Shown here: in pieces, positions 35,817 to 47,800 of the stretch
Numbering within the stretch: position 1 is the stretch's first letter
How the letters are laid out: each line of letters starts with the position of its first letter
Assembly (NCBI RefSeq): GCF_009389715.1
Contig: NC_052394.1
Coordinates: forward strand, 22,446,899 to 22,510,898
From: Phoenix dactylifera
Taxonomy: Eukaryota; Streptophyta; Magnoliopsida; Arecales; Arecaceae
Length of the DNA stretch: 64,000 nucleotides
Direction: 5' to 3'
Notes under the pieces: generated by a model
Databases searched by the model: none
Told to the model about the DNA's origin: nothing
Seen by the model: only the letters and a program-made list of their open reading frames with translations
Translations under genes and position numbers: made by a program

Positions 35817-37321
35817 ACAAAAGTCGTTTGGGAGAGCTCTCGGAAGTAGAATTTTCTGAAGCATAAAAAGCTATTTATTGTTTAGTAACTACATACTGTA
35901 GAACATTAATATGTATTAGGCAAAAAAACTGAGAAAGTACTTTTGAGACATTACAATGTATTATACAATAGAGCATAATAAAATATAATATATATTAATA
36001 TATAAATATATCATATAGTATAATATTACTATAATATATTATAATAAAATTATTCTAATATAGTTAATATAATATTGTATACAAAAGCATAATAATATAA
36101 CATAATTTAATATTATATTTATAGTATATTACAAAATTTTGATATAATATATTATAATGATGATTATTATATTAATATTTTATTAATATAATATTTTTGA
36201 GAATTAATTTTTGGAAAAAATTATAAAGGCACACAATAATACTTACAAAAGTGAGATTTTATAATTTTTTCTTTCTAATGTTTTCTTTGTTCAAGACGAT
36301 GGATAAGTAAATAGAGAAAAGAAATAATATCTTGATCACGTAGCAAGAAAAAAAGCCAAGGTCGATTAGGGTTCCTTATTTGTTAGGGCTATTGTAGATT
36401 TATTTTTTCGTACATTATGATATAAAGAGATATTTCCTACAATTATATAATTTTATCATAGGTATTTTGGTCTAAAAAGAAAAATTTTATTGTTGTGGGG
36501 GGAGGGGGCCTTGAATTTAGTCCCACATCGGCTAGTAGCGGAAAGGTTCCGTGCCTTAAATGGGGGGTGGAAATCCTTTCCTCTCGAGGGCCCTTTTGTG
36601 GGACAAAACCGTGAGGAGGGCTCCGGGTACGCTCGACCCCCAAAGCGGACAATATCTCGGGAGGAACGCGGTCCTCTTTCTCTGCTAGCTTAATGTAGGC
36701 TAGGCTGTTGTGTGAGGCTCCGGCAGAATGCCGTCCCTGCAACAGATGGCGTGCCAGGTAGGGGCGCATCCTCTCTCCATTGACTACCCTCCAGGACTGT
36801 GGGGGCCCGTTGGGGTAAAACCTGGCCGGAACCTTCCCGCTGGGGGGGCTATGTTATGGGGGGGAGGGGGCCTTGAATTTAGTCCCACATCGGCTAGTAG
36901 CGGAAAGGTTCCGTGCCTTAAATGGGGGGTGGAAATCCTTTCCTCTCGAGGGCCCTTTTGTGGGACAAAACCGTGAGGAGGGCTCCGGGTACGCTCGACC
37001 CCCAAAGCGGACAATACCTCGGGAGGAACGCGGTCCTCTTTCTCTGCTAGCTTAATGTGGGCTAGGCTGTTGTGTGAGGCTCCGGCAGAATGCCGTCCCC
37101 GCAACATTTATAAATCTAAAAAAGCTTTTCAACGCGTGCTAAAAGTACTTTTCCGAAGAAGCTCTATTTTGGAGCTTCTGCCAAATAGACGTTTTCCACT
37201 TTCTAGCAAAACTAAAATAATTTTTCGATTTTTTTACTAAATACCTCTATTCCATTTAAAAGTATTTTTGGAGGGGCACAAAGTATTTTCTGGCCCACCA
37301 AAAGCTATGCCAAATAGGGCC
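35817..37321. mobile_element. PIF/Harbinger-like element interrupted by a TRIM
   Basis: The right end, read inward, is GGCCCTATTTGGCATAGCTTT and is followed by TAA (37322-37324). The left end is more worn (GTCGTTTGGGAGAGCTCT, with TAA at 35814-35816), so its first base is approximate. The interior has the same TATAATATTA-rich core as the element at 9980-10881. After subtracting the nested TRIM and its duplication, the length is about 884 bp, matching that 902-bp relative. No transposase is seen. Confidence 0.65.
36491..37106 (+). mobile_element. TRIM (terminal-repeat retrotransposon in miniature), nested
   Basis: Two direct terminal repeats, 36491-36744 and 36852-37106, start TGTT and end CAACA and are very similar to each other. 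They are separated by about 107 bp that begins with a primer-binding-like stretch (TGGCGTGCCAGGTAGGGG). TTTAT flanks the element on both sides (36486-36490 and 37107-37111), a perfect 5-bp target duplication. It has no coding capacity, as is normal for TRIMs. The preserved duplication and similar repeats suggest a fairly recent insertion into the older Harbinger-like element. Confidence 0.88.
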
Positions 37322-37329
37322 TAACAAAG

Positions 37330-39957
37330 TTATGGATTGGGTTGTATTTTTTGTTATCGATTGTTTTAATGGAATACTATAGATGGATGGTACGGTCTTT
37401 CCATCCTTCTTTTCAAATATCTGACTTCTATGGATATACTCATACTATATTTATACGATTCATTCTGCCTATCCTAAGCAGACATCGAGATTATGGTTTC
37501 TAGACTTAGAGGGATTCTGCCTAGTCTCATCAACCCTGAGTAGGGAGCCTTCGTGGGTGCTCGCAACATCTCTGACACTATTTTCATCCCTCAAGAGTTC
37601 ATGCATGATCTTCAGAGAGCCCCTTGTCAGCGGAGTCTTGTGGCTGTTAAGCTGGACATGGAGAAGGCTTATGACTGGATGAGTTGACACTTTCTCTCGT
37701 ACTCCCTGGAGAGCTTTGGGTTTCATGAAAACTAGATCCGTAGGATTATGGGATGCGTTCAGGCCCCGTCCTTCACCATCTTGGCGAATGGCACGCCCAC
37801 AACTTTCTTCGACTCCATTGTTGGTATTCAGTAAGATTGCCTCCTCTCCCCCTATCTGTTCATTATTTGCGTTGATGCTCTATCTTGGGCCCTTTGAGCC
37901 GCTTCCTTGACACAAGTCATTGAGGCCTACAGGCCTACCCCGACGACCAAACCAATCTCTCATCTCCTCTTTGCAGATGACTGTATGTTTCTTGTTCGGG
38001 CTACGAGATAGAGTGCCCTGATGATCAGGGGAATCCTAGAGGACTACTTCGTTGTATCAGGCCAGCGAGTCAACCAAGTAAAGTCAACGTCTACTTTAGC
38101 TCGAAGATCAAGCCTCAACTCAGGGTCCATATCAGCGAGATTCTAGGGGTTGGAGAGCAGGCTGGTTGTTGGAGGTATTTGGGGGTACCCATCACGAGGA
38201 GGCGACAATGAAGGGTAGAATGTTGTGAGATTGAGCAAAGTATTAGTCAGAGGTTGGACAGGTGGCAGGTGAGAGCTCTTTTCTTGATGGGCAGAGTGAC
38301 CTTGGTGAGATCTGTCTTTAGTTCGGTCTTGGTCTACCTTTTGTCCAATATCATTTTGCTTAAGGTTCTTTGTCAGCCTCACAGTAGTGCTAGCTTGGGC
38401 ATTTGCTCTCTATTGATTAGGAGGGAGACATTCACATATAGACATGGCTCGGTACTTGCTTGAGCTCGAGGGCCTATGGAATGTACTGATAAGAGCCAAG
38501 TATGGCAATCAGACCATGCTATCTGATTTCCAGGTTGGTCATCACTACTCCATCTGGTGTGAGATGTGCTCTGTACTTTGAGGGTGCTATCTCGGATTAG
38601 ATAGGTGATCGGCGACGACCAGTTGATTGATGTGCAGAATGACACCTGGATTTCTAACTACCTTTGTGGCTATGGCCCACCATGTTTGATGTGGATAGCT
38701 CAGGTCTCAGGGTGTCCGACTTTCTTAGCTCAGGAGAGAGGAGATGGGATGTAGCGATGGTTCAATGCCTCTTTGGGGAAAAGCTAGCTTAGATGATTCT
38801 AGCCGTGCCGGTACCAAGGGGTTTAAGTTGGATAGAAGGACTTGAGGTTCGACCTGTAGATCCAAGGTGAGAGCCTACAACCTCGAGGATCTCTAAAGAG
38901 TTGAGGTATCTCGATCGATGGTAGGTCGTTATGTAGGCTTCACATTCACCAATGAGTTACCTTGTTGTTGTGGAAGGTTGCATGGGGTTGTCTTCCAACC
39001 GGAGATGTTCTATGCAGAAAAGGAATGAGGCTTTCTCCTACTTGTGATAGAAGGTGGAGGAATCAGTAGAGCATGTTCTATTTGGCTGCTCGAGGGCATC
39101 CCTAGTATGGCAATTGACTGGAGTTGATTGGTGTTTCCTGTAGTCTTCGACCCAGTGGCGACATTCCTTAGTTTACTTGAAAAGCTTTGTGGATAGACTC
39201 GTCATCACAACTAATAGTGTTAGATGCGCTTATGTTGCTTATTATATTTAGCTGGACATAAATGCCAGGGTCTTTGAGGGCAGAAGGAAGAGTTCAAGGA
39301 TTGTTGCTGATAGAGCGTTCATCCATGCAGTAGAGTATGCTCAGGCTCAGACAGTTGAAGGAACTAGGACTGTAAGAGACATCTGGCGCTCCCATTCATC
39401 TCTAATAGTGCCTTAGACAATACTCATCACCTAGAAGCCCCTTCCTTGAGCTTTCTCAAGGTGAACTTCGACGACAGTGTGTCTGATGATGGGAGAAGAG
39501 GTGGTGCTGGGTTTGTTATCAGTTGTTCTGATTTCAGATTGATTGCGCCAGGAGGCCGTCAGCTCTGTGACATCTATTTCTGGAGCTAAGCCGAGGCCAG
39601 CTTGGGATGGCATGTCTTATGCTCAACTCGTCCTAGGGGCCGATCCTAAGGGCCGACTGGATTCATCTTGAAGAGGATTCATCGACTGTCATCGGATGGA
39701 TCCAGGGCCACGCCATGGCGGGTGTTGAGCATCCCCTTCTGCACGATATCTATAGTCTGTTGCGGGACTATGAGGACTCACATGTCACCCATGTATACCG
39801 GGAGGCAAATAGGATAGGTGGCTTCGTATGTTGCCCAATACTCCGGTCTCTGCATGTGTAGTCATGAGCTTTTCTTTCCTTTTTCTGCCTCTTTTTTTTT
39901 TTTCTGATTTTGTTAGATATGCTCATGCTAAAACGGTATCTGTGTCACAAAAAAAAA
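37330..39957 (+). mobile_element. degenerate plant L1-type LINE, 5'-truncated
   Basis: Translated pieces match the reverse transcriptase of plant L1 LINEs: GAFVGARNISDT, VAVKLDMEKAYDWM, then SHLLFADDCMFL with the FADD active-site motif near 37970-37980. A C-terminal RNase H-like portion (LKVNFDDSV near 39460, then SHVTHVYREANR near 39780-39810) follows. The frames are broken many times by stops and shifts. The right end is an A-rich tract (ACAAAAAAAAA near 39946-39957). The left boundary is vague and close to the Harbinger-like element. The endonuclease domain is missing. Confidence 0.75.
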
Positions 39958-40948
39958 TGGTGACGAAGAAAGATGGATACAACCAAATGGGGAAATTTTG
40001 ATAGGGTAGATTAGATTTTATGCTTTAAAAATCGTGTGAGGAAGATTTTGATCGATCATCTTCACCATCCATATTATAACTGTTGTGAGACGATGCGCTG
40101 CAGTCTACATTCTATAATAGCTACTCATTATAATATCATGACCGTTTGTTGACGTCCTATTTAACCATTCGTTAGTTTTGTGTCGGACCGATTGCGGGAG
40201 TCCAAACTCGAGCGGAAGGATGACGTGGCGGGTAGAATTAGGGAACCGGGAAGGAATATTCCACCTCCGGCCGTTAGATGGTTATTGGATAAGTACGATA
40301 TACTGTTCATCTCTCACCTGGTTCCAGGTGCCTCGTTTCATCCTCTCGTATCTCCGGCTTTGTATACAGGAGAGCAAGGGAAGAGAAGGTGATTGTCAAG
40401 TTTTATTCCTCCTTTTCTGGTACGGAATGCTAATTTTTGTATCTATATTATATTGATTTCAGATGTTGTTCGTCAATAAAAAAAAAAAGATTTCAAACGT
40501 TTATGATTAGATCGATACTTATGTCTTTTTGAAGTAATAGATCGATAGTAATGTCTTTCTATGTAATGAGCATTATTTTACTTTGTGCCGTGTGATTAGT
40601 GGTCAAGTTATCTCTATATATATTATCTATACTAGTTTATTAGTTTATTTTTGATTTGCATCTCTTCTTTTGGAGAAAAGCTAAACCCATTGGGAGACAT
40701 ATACTTCATCCGTTTTCCCTCTGAGAAAATTTAATAAGTAATTCTTCTTTTTGGAGATTATGAATGATTAATTTTTGACTATCCATGTACTTAAGATGCA
40801 TTTCATTGATGATATTTCCCTTGGGTCATTAATCATCTCACTTCATTTGATGGAGATTATTTTAAGCAACAAAAGAAACTTAAATCTGTACTATACATTT
40901 AAGGTATTTCCATTTTAGATGTTTGATTTGTTATCTGTATTACTCTTA
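39958..40948. other. intergenic region without recognised gene
   Basis: AT-rich sequence with one GC-richer patch at about 40180-40390, which has overlapping short open frames but no recognisable family. No promoter or RNA gene could be assigned. Confidence 0.4.
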
Positions 40949-41430
40949 GGGCTCGTTTGGTTCGTGTGAAGTATTTTCCCTCATAGGAATATGATTCCTG
41001 GGAATCAGATTCCTAGGAAGAGGATACCTAGGAAAGTACTTTGACATGTTTGGTTAACCATGGAAAAGTGACTAATTTCCAAAGTGCTTATGTTTGGTTG
41101 ACCATCCACTTTCTTAGAAAAGTTATGTATAATTCCTATTATGCCCTTAATAAAAATTAGGTCTTTAATGCCTCTTTAATGCTTCTTTAATGCTGAAGGG
41201 TCTTTTTGGGAAAAAATAAAAAAGGAGTGATTCCCACCTCATGGGAAAGAGTTACTTTCCCATGTTTCTCATGGGAAAGACTTTCCCATGAAATGTGGGA
41301 ATCATATTTCCATGGGAATACAACTTTTCCATCTCTCTCCTTTGAAAACTCCAACCAAACAAGAGGCATTTCATTACTTTCCCGTTGACCACACTTTCCC
41401 CCCTCGTTTTCCTGCGAACCAAACGAGCCC
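40949..41430. mobile_element. Tourist/Harbinger-like MITE
   Basis: The ends are GGGCTCGTTTGGTTCG and its exact complement CGAACCAAACGAGCCC, flanked by TTA on both sides (40946-40948 and 41431-41433). The 482-bp interior is full of short GGGAA/TTCCC and CATGGGAA inverted motifs that would fold. No transposase. It ends about 440 bp upstream of the phosphatase start codon. Confidence 0.9.
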
Positions 41431-41870
41431 TTAGATACCGAGGATTATTGCAAACAGGGCTGGTCTGGACGCACATCTCGTGCGCACGGGTCGCGGGTCT
41501 TGCACCACGTAGAAGGTCATCCAGAGCGCCCGAGACCTGCATCCCGGCCCGCATGGGACGCGCCACGCACGCCAACTCTCAAGAACAATAATGGACGCAT
41601 CTTTATCACGTAAGGATAAGGGAGCCAATGGAAGAATCCAAGTTGGAGACTCAAGCAGAAACTTTGCCATCTAGACCTTAAGCTTTAATAGTAAACCTTT
41701 TGATGCAGTAGCGAAGTAGGTTGTATGTATGTCATGCATCTACATCATGCTATAATAGAATCCACTCTCATTGGGTTGCATACTTGCATTACTATTAAAT
41801 CTCACTAGGCTGCGATTTATATTTCTCTCCCAATCTCTATGCACCAGGTCAGGGTCAAGCGTTAAAATTA

Positions 41871-44800
41871 ATGGCTTCGGAGGCAACAGCATTGGTGACG
41901 GTTCTCCTAATTTTGAACCTAATTCTGGTGTGCCATGGGGGTGTCACCAGCTCGTACCTCCGGAAATCCGAGGCTGCCGTTGACATGCCTTTTGACAGCG
42001 ATGTCTTCAAGCCTCCCCCAGGCTATAACGCTCCCGAACAGGTTCCTTCTTCTCCTCTCCTCCTACCTAATGTTCTTCCATTTTCTTCATTCAAAAGCTA
42101 TTAAAATTGCTGCTATTATGACAGCTTAACTAAAACATCTGGTGATAAAAAAAAAAAGAAGTATAAATATTAGAATCATGAGGTTTTGTTTTGGTTTCAG
42201 GTTCACATTACGCAAGGTGACTATGTTGGGAAGAGTGTGATTGTGTCATGGGTGACTCCGGTGGAACCGGGTCCCAACCTGGTACGTTACGGCAAGGTAG
42301 GAAACAAGCACTTATTCAAGGCCCGTGCGATGGTCACGGCCTACAAGTTCGGCAACTACACTTCCGGCTACATCCACCACTGCACCCTTAACGACTTGGA
42401 GGTACGTTCACTTCGCCTTGCCCATTCCCTTACTTCAGCAGTTCAGCGTTTTAGGTGTTCAGTCCTTTTTCCTTTTTAAACACGCGGTATTCTAACTTCT
42501 AAGTTAGCTACTGGAAGCGAAAACGTCCTCTTTTGATATCTCTACGTTTGAAACTCAATAGCCAGGATACAATTAATTTGTTTCCATGCACTTGAAAAAA
42601 ACAGCTGGTTTCCATATGTTTTACTAAGATGATGGCATGCCAAACTTGCTGTTTGAGAAGTGTTTGCGTACTGCAAGACCTATTTATTTTCCTCTAGGCA
42701 AGTTTTAATCAACAGGTGCATGAGTGAACCTAATGTAATCCAGAAACACTAGGACATCTGTCTGATAAAATCGGTGATTTTATTTTCTTTTAGGAATAGG
42801 ATAAATCTTCTTGGGTAGGCCGAAATATTATGCCACGGCATCCAATTAGGCACTTAAAAAATTTCTGGAACATCATAGGTTAAAAGATATCCCGAAAATG
42901 TGGGCTGCTGTGGTGGCAATGCTGTGATCAGAAATTAGAATGTATGCTAAAGTTTTTTGTATTTGAGTTTTAATTAAAAAAGATTTAAATTTTTTTATCC
43001 CCTAAACTTTAGTTATTTAAAATACGTTAAAATACCTCTTTTTCAGAAGAGTTGTAGTATCCGGTCTTCCGGATAGATTCCTCAGGATTAATCAAAATAA
43101 AACTTCAATCTCTCTGTTTTAGTGGTATTCTATCTTTTGAGAGTTTCTTCCACATATAGAATTTTTTTACTCTTCAACTTTCTATCCGGCTAAGCTGGAT
43201 TGTTGTAGCTTAGGGACGAGATTGCTGAAAATCTGCACGTAGGGGGAGAATCACGTATTTAGTAGATTATTCTAGTATATTATTTCTTGATAATACTTTT
43301 ATAAAATAAAAATATAGCATTTTCTAGGCAATACTTTTTAAATATTTTTTCTATAAAATAATGCTGAGTCTAATTGTCTGGTCCTATGGAGTTAATCAGC
43401 CTACAGTAACTCAAACTTCATGGGTTGATATTGGCCAAGCATTTAAAGCTCTAATTCTGGTCGATCTGTGAGACTGAATGCGCTATCTCGGAATACCGAA
43501 ATCCAGTTACTTGTCCTAACTCACAGTCACCAAAAAACAATAGTGAACCTGCCAGGATCCTTAGCATTGGGCGTTTTTCATCAGAATACTTCTGTGGATT
43601 TTGACAATTAATTTGTATAGGTTATTCAGGTTGTCCTTGTTCATGCCAACCCCACTCCTCTCCTCTATGAAGAACTCCTTGTCAACAACTATTGCTTCCA
43701 CAATATTGCATCACTCGGAGCCCCTAAAAAGTCTTCAGTGCAGTCTCTTTTGACCCCTTTTACCTTACACCTCTGATTTGATATGGAAGTTCCAGCCTTA
43801 GAGAGGCATATGTACGAAGGTCTAGCTGTTAAGGTCTCTTGCACTGAAGCGCACCTATATGCAAACTTCATATCAACTTGGGAGGACAGCCATTACTCCA
43901 GCTATTGTAAACTTATTTAGTCTGACAAATGGGGAGAATTGTTTGAGATGGTTCTCACCATGTAATTATATATATCACGTAGCAGTTAGCTCTCTTAAAC
44001 ATTCTGTCTTTAACTGAATTAGCAATACCATCTCAAGTCAATGACCTTCCCCCCTTTGAAACAGTCTTCTGAAAAGCTACAATTCAAATTTCAGAATGCC
44101 TTCATCCGTTGAGATGCTTTGAATATTGAAAGATATTTGAAAATGATGGTCAGATTAAAAAAATAAATGATATATGACAGAAGAGATAAATGATAAACTA
44201 AGATGAAAGTCAACTGGTAAGTAGGAAGTGCTTTGTTTAACAGGAAATTAACAGCGCTAACTAGAATATAACAGTCATCTCAACAGCAAGATATTATGAT
44301 ATATGCTAGGATGCTCTTGTTATAGTAATTGTTCTTTGGTATTAAGGAACAACATGTTCAGGAAAATAGTTTTCATAGCCTTTAACATTATTCAATGCAA
44401 GAAAATCAGAAGTTTAATGTAAAACAGTGGGATCACATGTTCAGAGTTCTGGAAAGAACTGCATGTCTAATCAGAAAAAGAGAACATCAATTCCAAAAAA
44501 ATAACAACTATGTACTTGCCGTTGGTAATTCTCATTTTACCACATCTGCAAGCATGTTTCAAATAAGATCTGAGCAACTCGATTTACATATTGACAACAG
44601 ATCACAACTACAAGATCGAACTTGGTTCTACTAAAGGCAATCTCATAATCTCCATAGATTCTTGTCCTTCAACAGAGTTTTGAAGTTATAGATTTATGTC
44701 ATAAATTTCATGCAGCACAACACCATTTATTTCTATGAGATTGGGACTGGGAACTCCAGCCGCCAGTTCTCCTTCACAACTCCTCCTGAAGTGGGACCAG

Positions 44801-47800
44801 ATGTTCCCCACACATTTGGCATCATAGGTCAGTGCACTCTACCCTTCTCCACATATTTGGTCAGCGATAACATTTAGATGAACATGCTGACTTTTTTTTT
44901 TTTTTTGCAGGGGATCTTGGTCAGACATTCGCTTCGAACCAAACACTCGATCACTACTGCTCGAACCCAAATGCACAAGCACTGCTGTTCGTTGGTGTTG
45001 GGGGGAAAAATAGACCACCCCACACGTACAATTAAAGCACCCAAATCTGACAACAAGCCTGAGCTCACCATACAGGCTGAGCTCATCATGCAGGCCGAGC
45101 TCAGAGAGCCGAGCCGAGCTCATCATGCAGGCCGAGCTCATCTAGGCCGCCGAGCACAGAAGGCTGCCGAGCTCATCCAGGCTGCCGAGCTCAGAAGGCT
45201 AAGGCCCAGAAGGCCGAGCACAGAAGCTGCCGAGCTCATCCAGGCCGAGCTCATCCAGGCCGCCGAGCACAGAAGGCTGCCGAGCTCATCCAGGCCGCCG
45301 AGCACAGAAGGCTGCCGAGCTCATCCAGAAGGCTGCCAAGCACAGAAGGCTAATCATAGAAGGCCGAGCACAGCAGGCCGAGACCAAAAGGCTGAGCTGA
45401 CCTCAGAAGGCCGACCTCGTCGTCTATATGCTGCGGCCATCCCTGCAGCAGCCTCACCGCACCATGCTTTACTTGCCGGCCACGCCACGACATATTAATC
45501 AGGGACCATACCCTGCTACGACTGTCAACACCTCACCATTCCCAAGAATGTACTGCACTGCGCGCCACAAGCAAGCTCTGGCTACACGCCATCTCCTCCC
45601 ATGATGGAAACGGGCCATCCACGGCAACTCATTACTTCACACGCCCACATCCAATCGTGACGGTAATCCATTAATTCGTCTAGTCACATCACAGGTAACC
45701 CTGCCACTCTCCCTATAAAAGGGGAGCTTCTTCCTCTAAAAAGGGGGCTGGAGGCTTCTTCCTCCCAAGGGAGGCTTCGGACTTGGAAATACAGTCCCTC
45801 TCCTTCTCCAAAATTAAGCCCCCCTCTGACTTAAGCATCGGAGGGCCGGCGCCGGAAACCCCGGCCACCGGCTTTTTGCAGGCCCCCCACGGAGGACGCC
45901 GCTCGCCGACGGATCGCCGCCCGCCAGTGTTCGCCGGAGCTCCTCCTCCTCCCCGATTTGCGGCCGCCCCCGGGTCCAATTTCCAGCAACAGTTGGCGCT
46001 AGAGGAAGGGCCCGAGTTGTGGCCATGAAACTAAGGAGCAGAGGAGTCTCTGATACCTCCCGGCATCATGCTCCAAGCCCCGGGCGCTCAGTCCAGAATC
46101 CACCACCAAGACCTCCGGCAGATCAAACTCCACAAGTCCAACCCGAGCACTTCGACGCGCTAGTGCAGCAAGTCCAAGCGCTAGCCATTGCAGCCCAAAG
46201 CCTGCAACAAGTGGAGGCTCCTCCTGTGCCGCCTCCACGGGTTCATGTTAAGCAGAGGAAGAAACTTTCTCCCGAGCCATCTCGAATCAGGCATGGCTCC
46301 CGCTACAACGATGTACGTGGGGGCAACTAGTGAGAAGTAGTAGCCCAAGTCTCACATCAACGAGTTGGAGGGAAAGAGAAATAAAAGCTGAGGTCTGGAG
46401 AAGGAGAGTTATGTACTCCCTCCTCATGGGTGTAAGTCCTTACGACGGCGCTCGTGACGTTGCTCTCCTTCAGAGCGTCGCCATCACCGAAGCCCCGGCC
46501 GTGCACAGAGGGCTGCCGAGCTCATCCAGGCCGAGCTCATGCAGGCCGAGCCGAGCTCAGAAGTCCGAGCTCGTCATCCACATGCTGCAGCCACGACCTG
46601 CAGCAGTCTCGTCCAGGCCGAGCTCATGCAGGCCGAGCTCAGAAGGCCGAGACCAGAAGGCTGCTGAGCTCATAAGCCCGAGCTCAGAAGCCCGAGCGCA
46701 GAACACCCCTCCCAGACAATCGAGCCAAAAAAGGCCGGTGCTGAGCCAAGTCCTGAGGGACTTCGAAGCTCGAGAGCCATCAAAATATCTCCAAAAGGTA
46801 CAGGATGCCACTTTGGCTTCAAATAATTTCAATATTTCATCTATTTTCAGGTCGGAGAATCCAAAAAACGACCTACGGGTATCCCTATCTCCAACGTCGC
46901 CCCGCTCCGAATAAGGGCGCACGATCGCCAACGGAATCCATCTCCTGTATGTATCTCCAATGATGCCCCGACTAAGTTCGAGATGCCCCGAGTGTCGACA
47001 GTGCGTGCCCAGACCCCTCGACACTTCGGGAAGACGGGGTAGTACCTTCGCGGCCCTCCGTGGCGCTCAACACCAACAACGGGGTAGTACCTTCGCGGCC
47101 CCCCGTAGCGCCTCCTCGACTAAGGTCGAGATGCCCCGAGTGTCGACAGTGCATGCCCAGACCCCTCGACACTTCGGGAAGACGGGGTAGTACCTTCGCG
47201 GCCCTCCGTGGCGCTCAACACCAACAACGAGGTAGTACCTTCGCGGCCCCCCGTAGCGCCTCCTCGACCAAGGTCGAGATGCCCCGAGTGTCGACAGTGC
47301 GTGCCCAGACCCCTCGACACTTCGGAAAGACGGGGTAGTACCTTCGCGGCCCTCCGTGGCGCTCAACACCAACAACGGGATAGTACCTTCGCGGCCTCCC
47401 GTAGCGCCTCCTCGACTAAGGTCGAGATGCCCCGAGTGTCGACAGTGCGTGCCCAGACCCCTCGACACTTCGGAAAGACGGGGTAGTACCTTCGCGGCCC
47501 TCCGTGGCGCTCAACACCAACAACGGGGTAGTACCTTCGCGGCCCCCCGTAGCGCCTCCTCGACTAAGGTCGAGATGCCCCGACGAGTCGACAGTGAGCC
47601 CGAGCTCCCTCGACCTCGGGATGATGGGGTAGTACCTTCGCGGCCCCCCGAAACGTTCGTGATTGACAACAAAGCACCCTCAAAATGTTCGTGGATAACA
47701 ACAAAGCAACGCCCACACAGATCTCCAATGCTGGGAGAAGTGCGACGCGGAAGATCTGCCGCGTCGTCTCGACGTTCTCGAGAGCTGAGTCGACCACAAG

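Noticed and set aside
43620-43960. Faintly coding stretch in phosphatase intron 2
   Set aside because: No family recognised, stops present and no link to neighbouring exons; too weak to call a gene fragment.
46977-47640. CRISPR-like regular repeats
   Set aside because: The units are 148 bp head-to-tail with no unique spacers, lie in an LTR element and in a plant genome.
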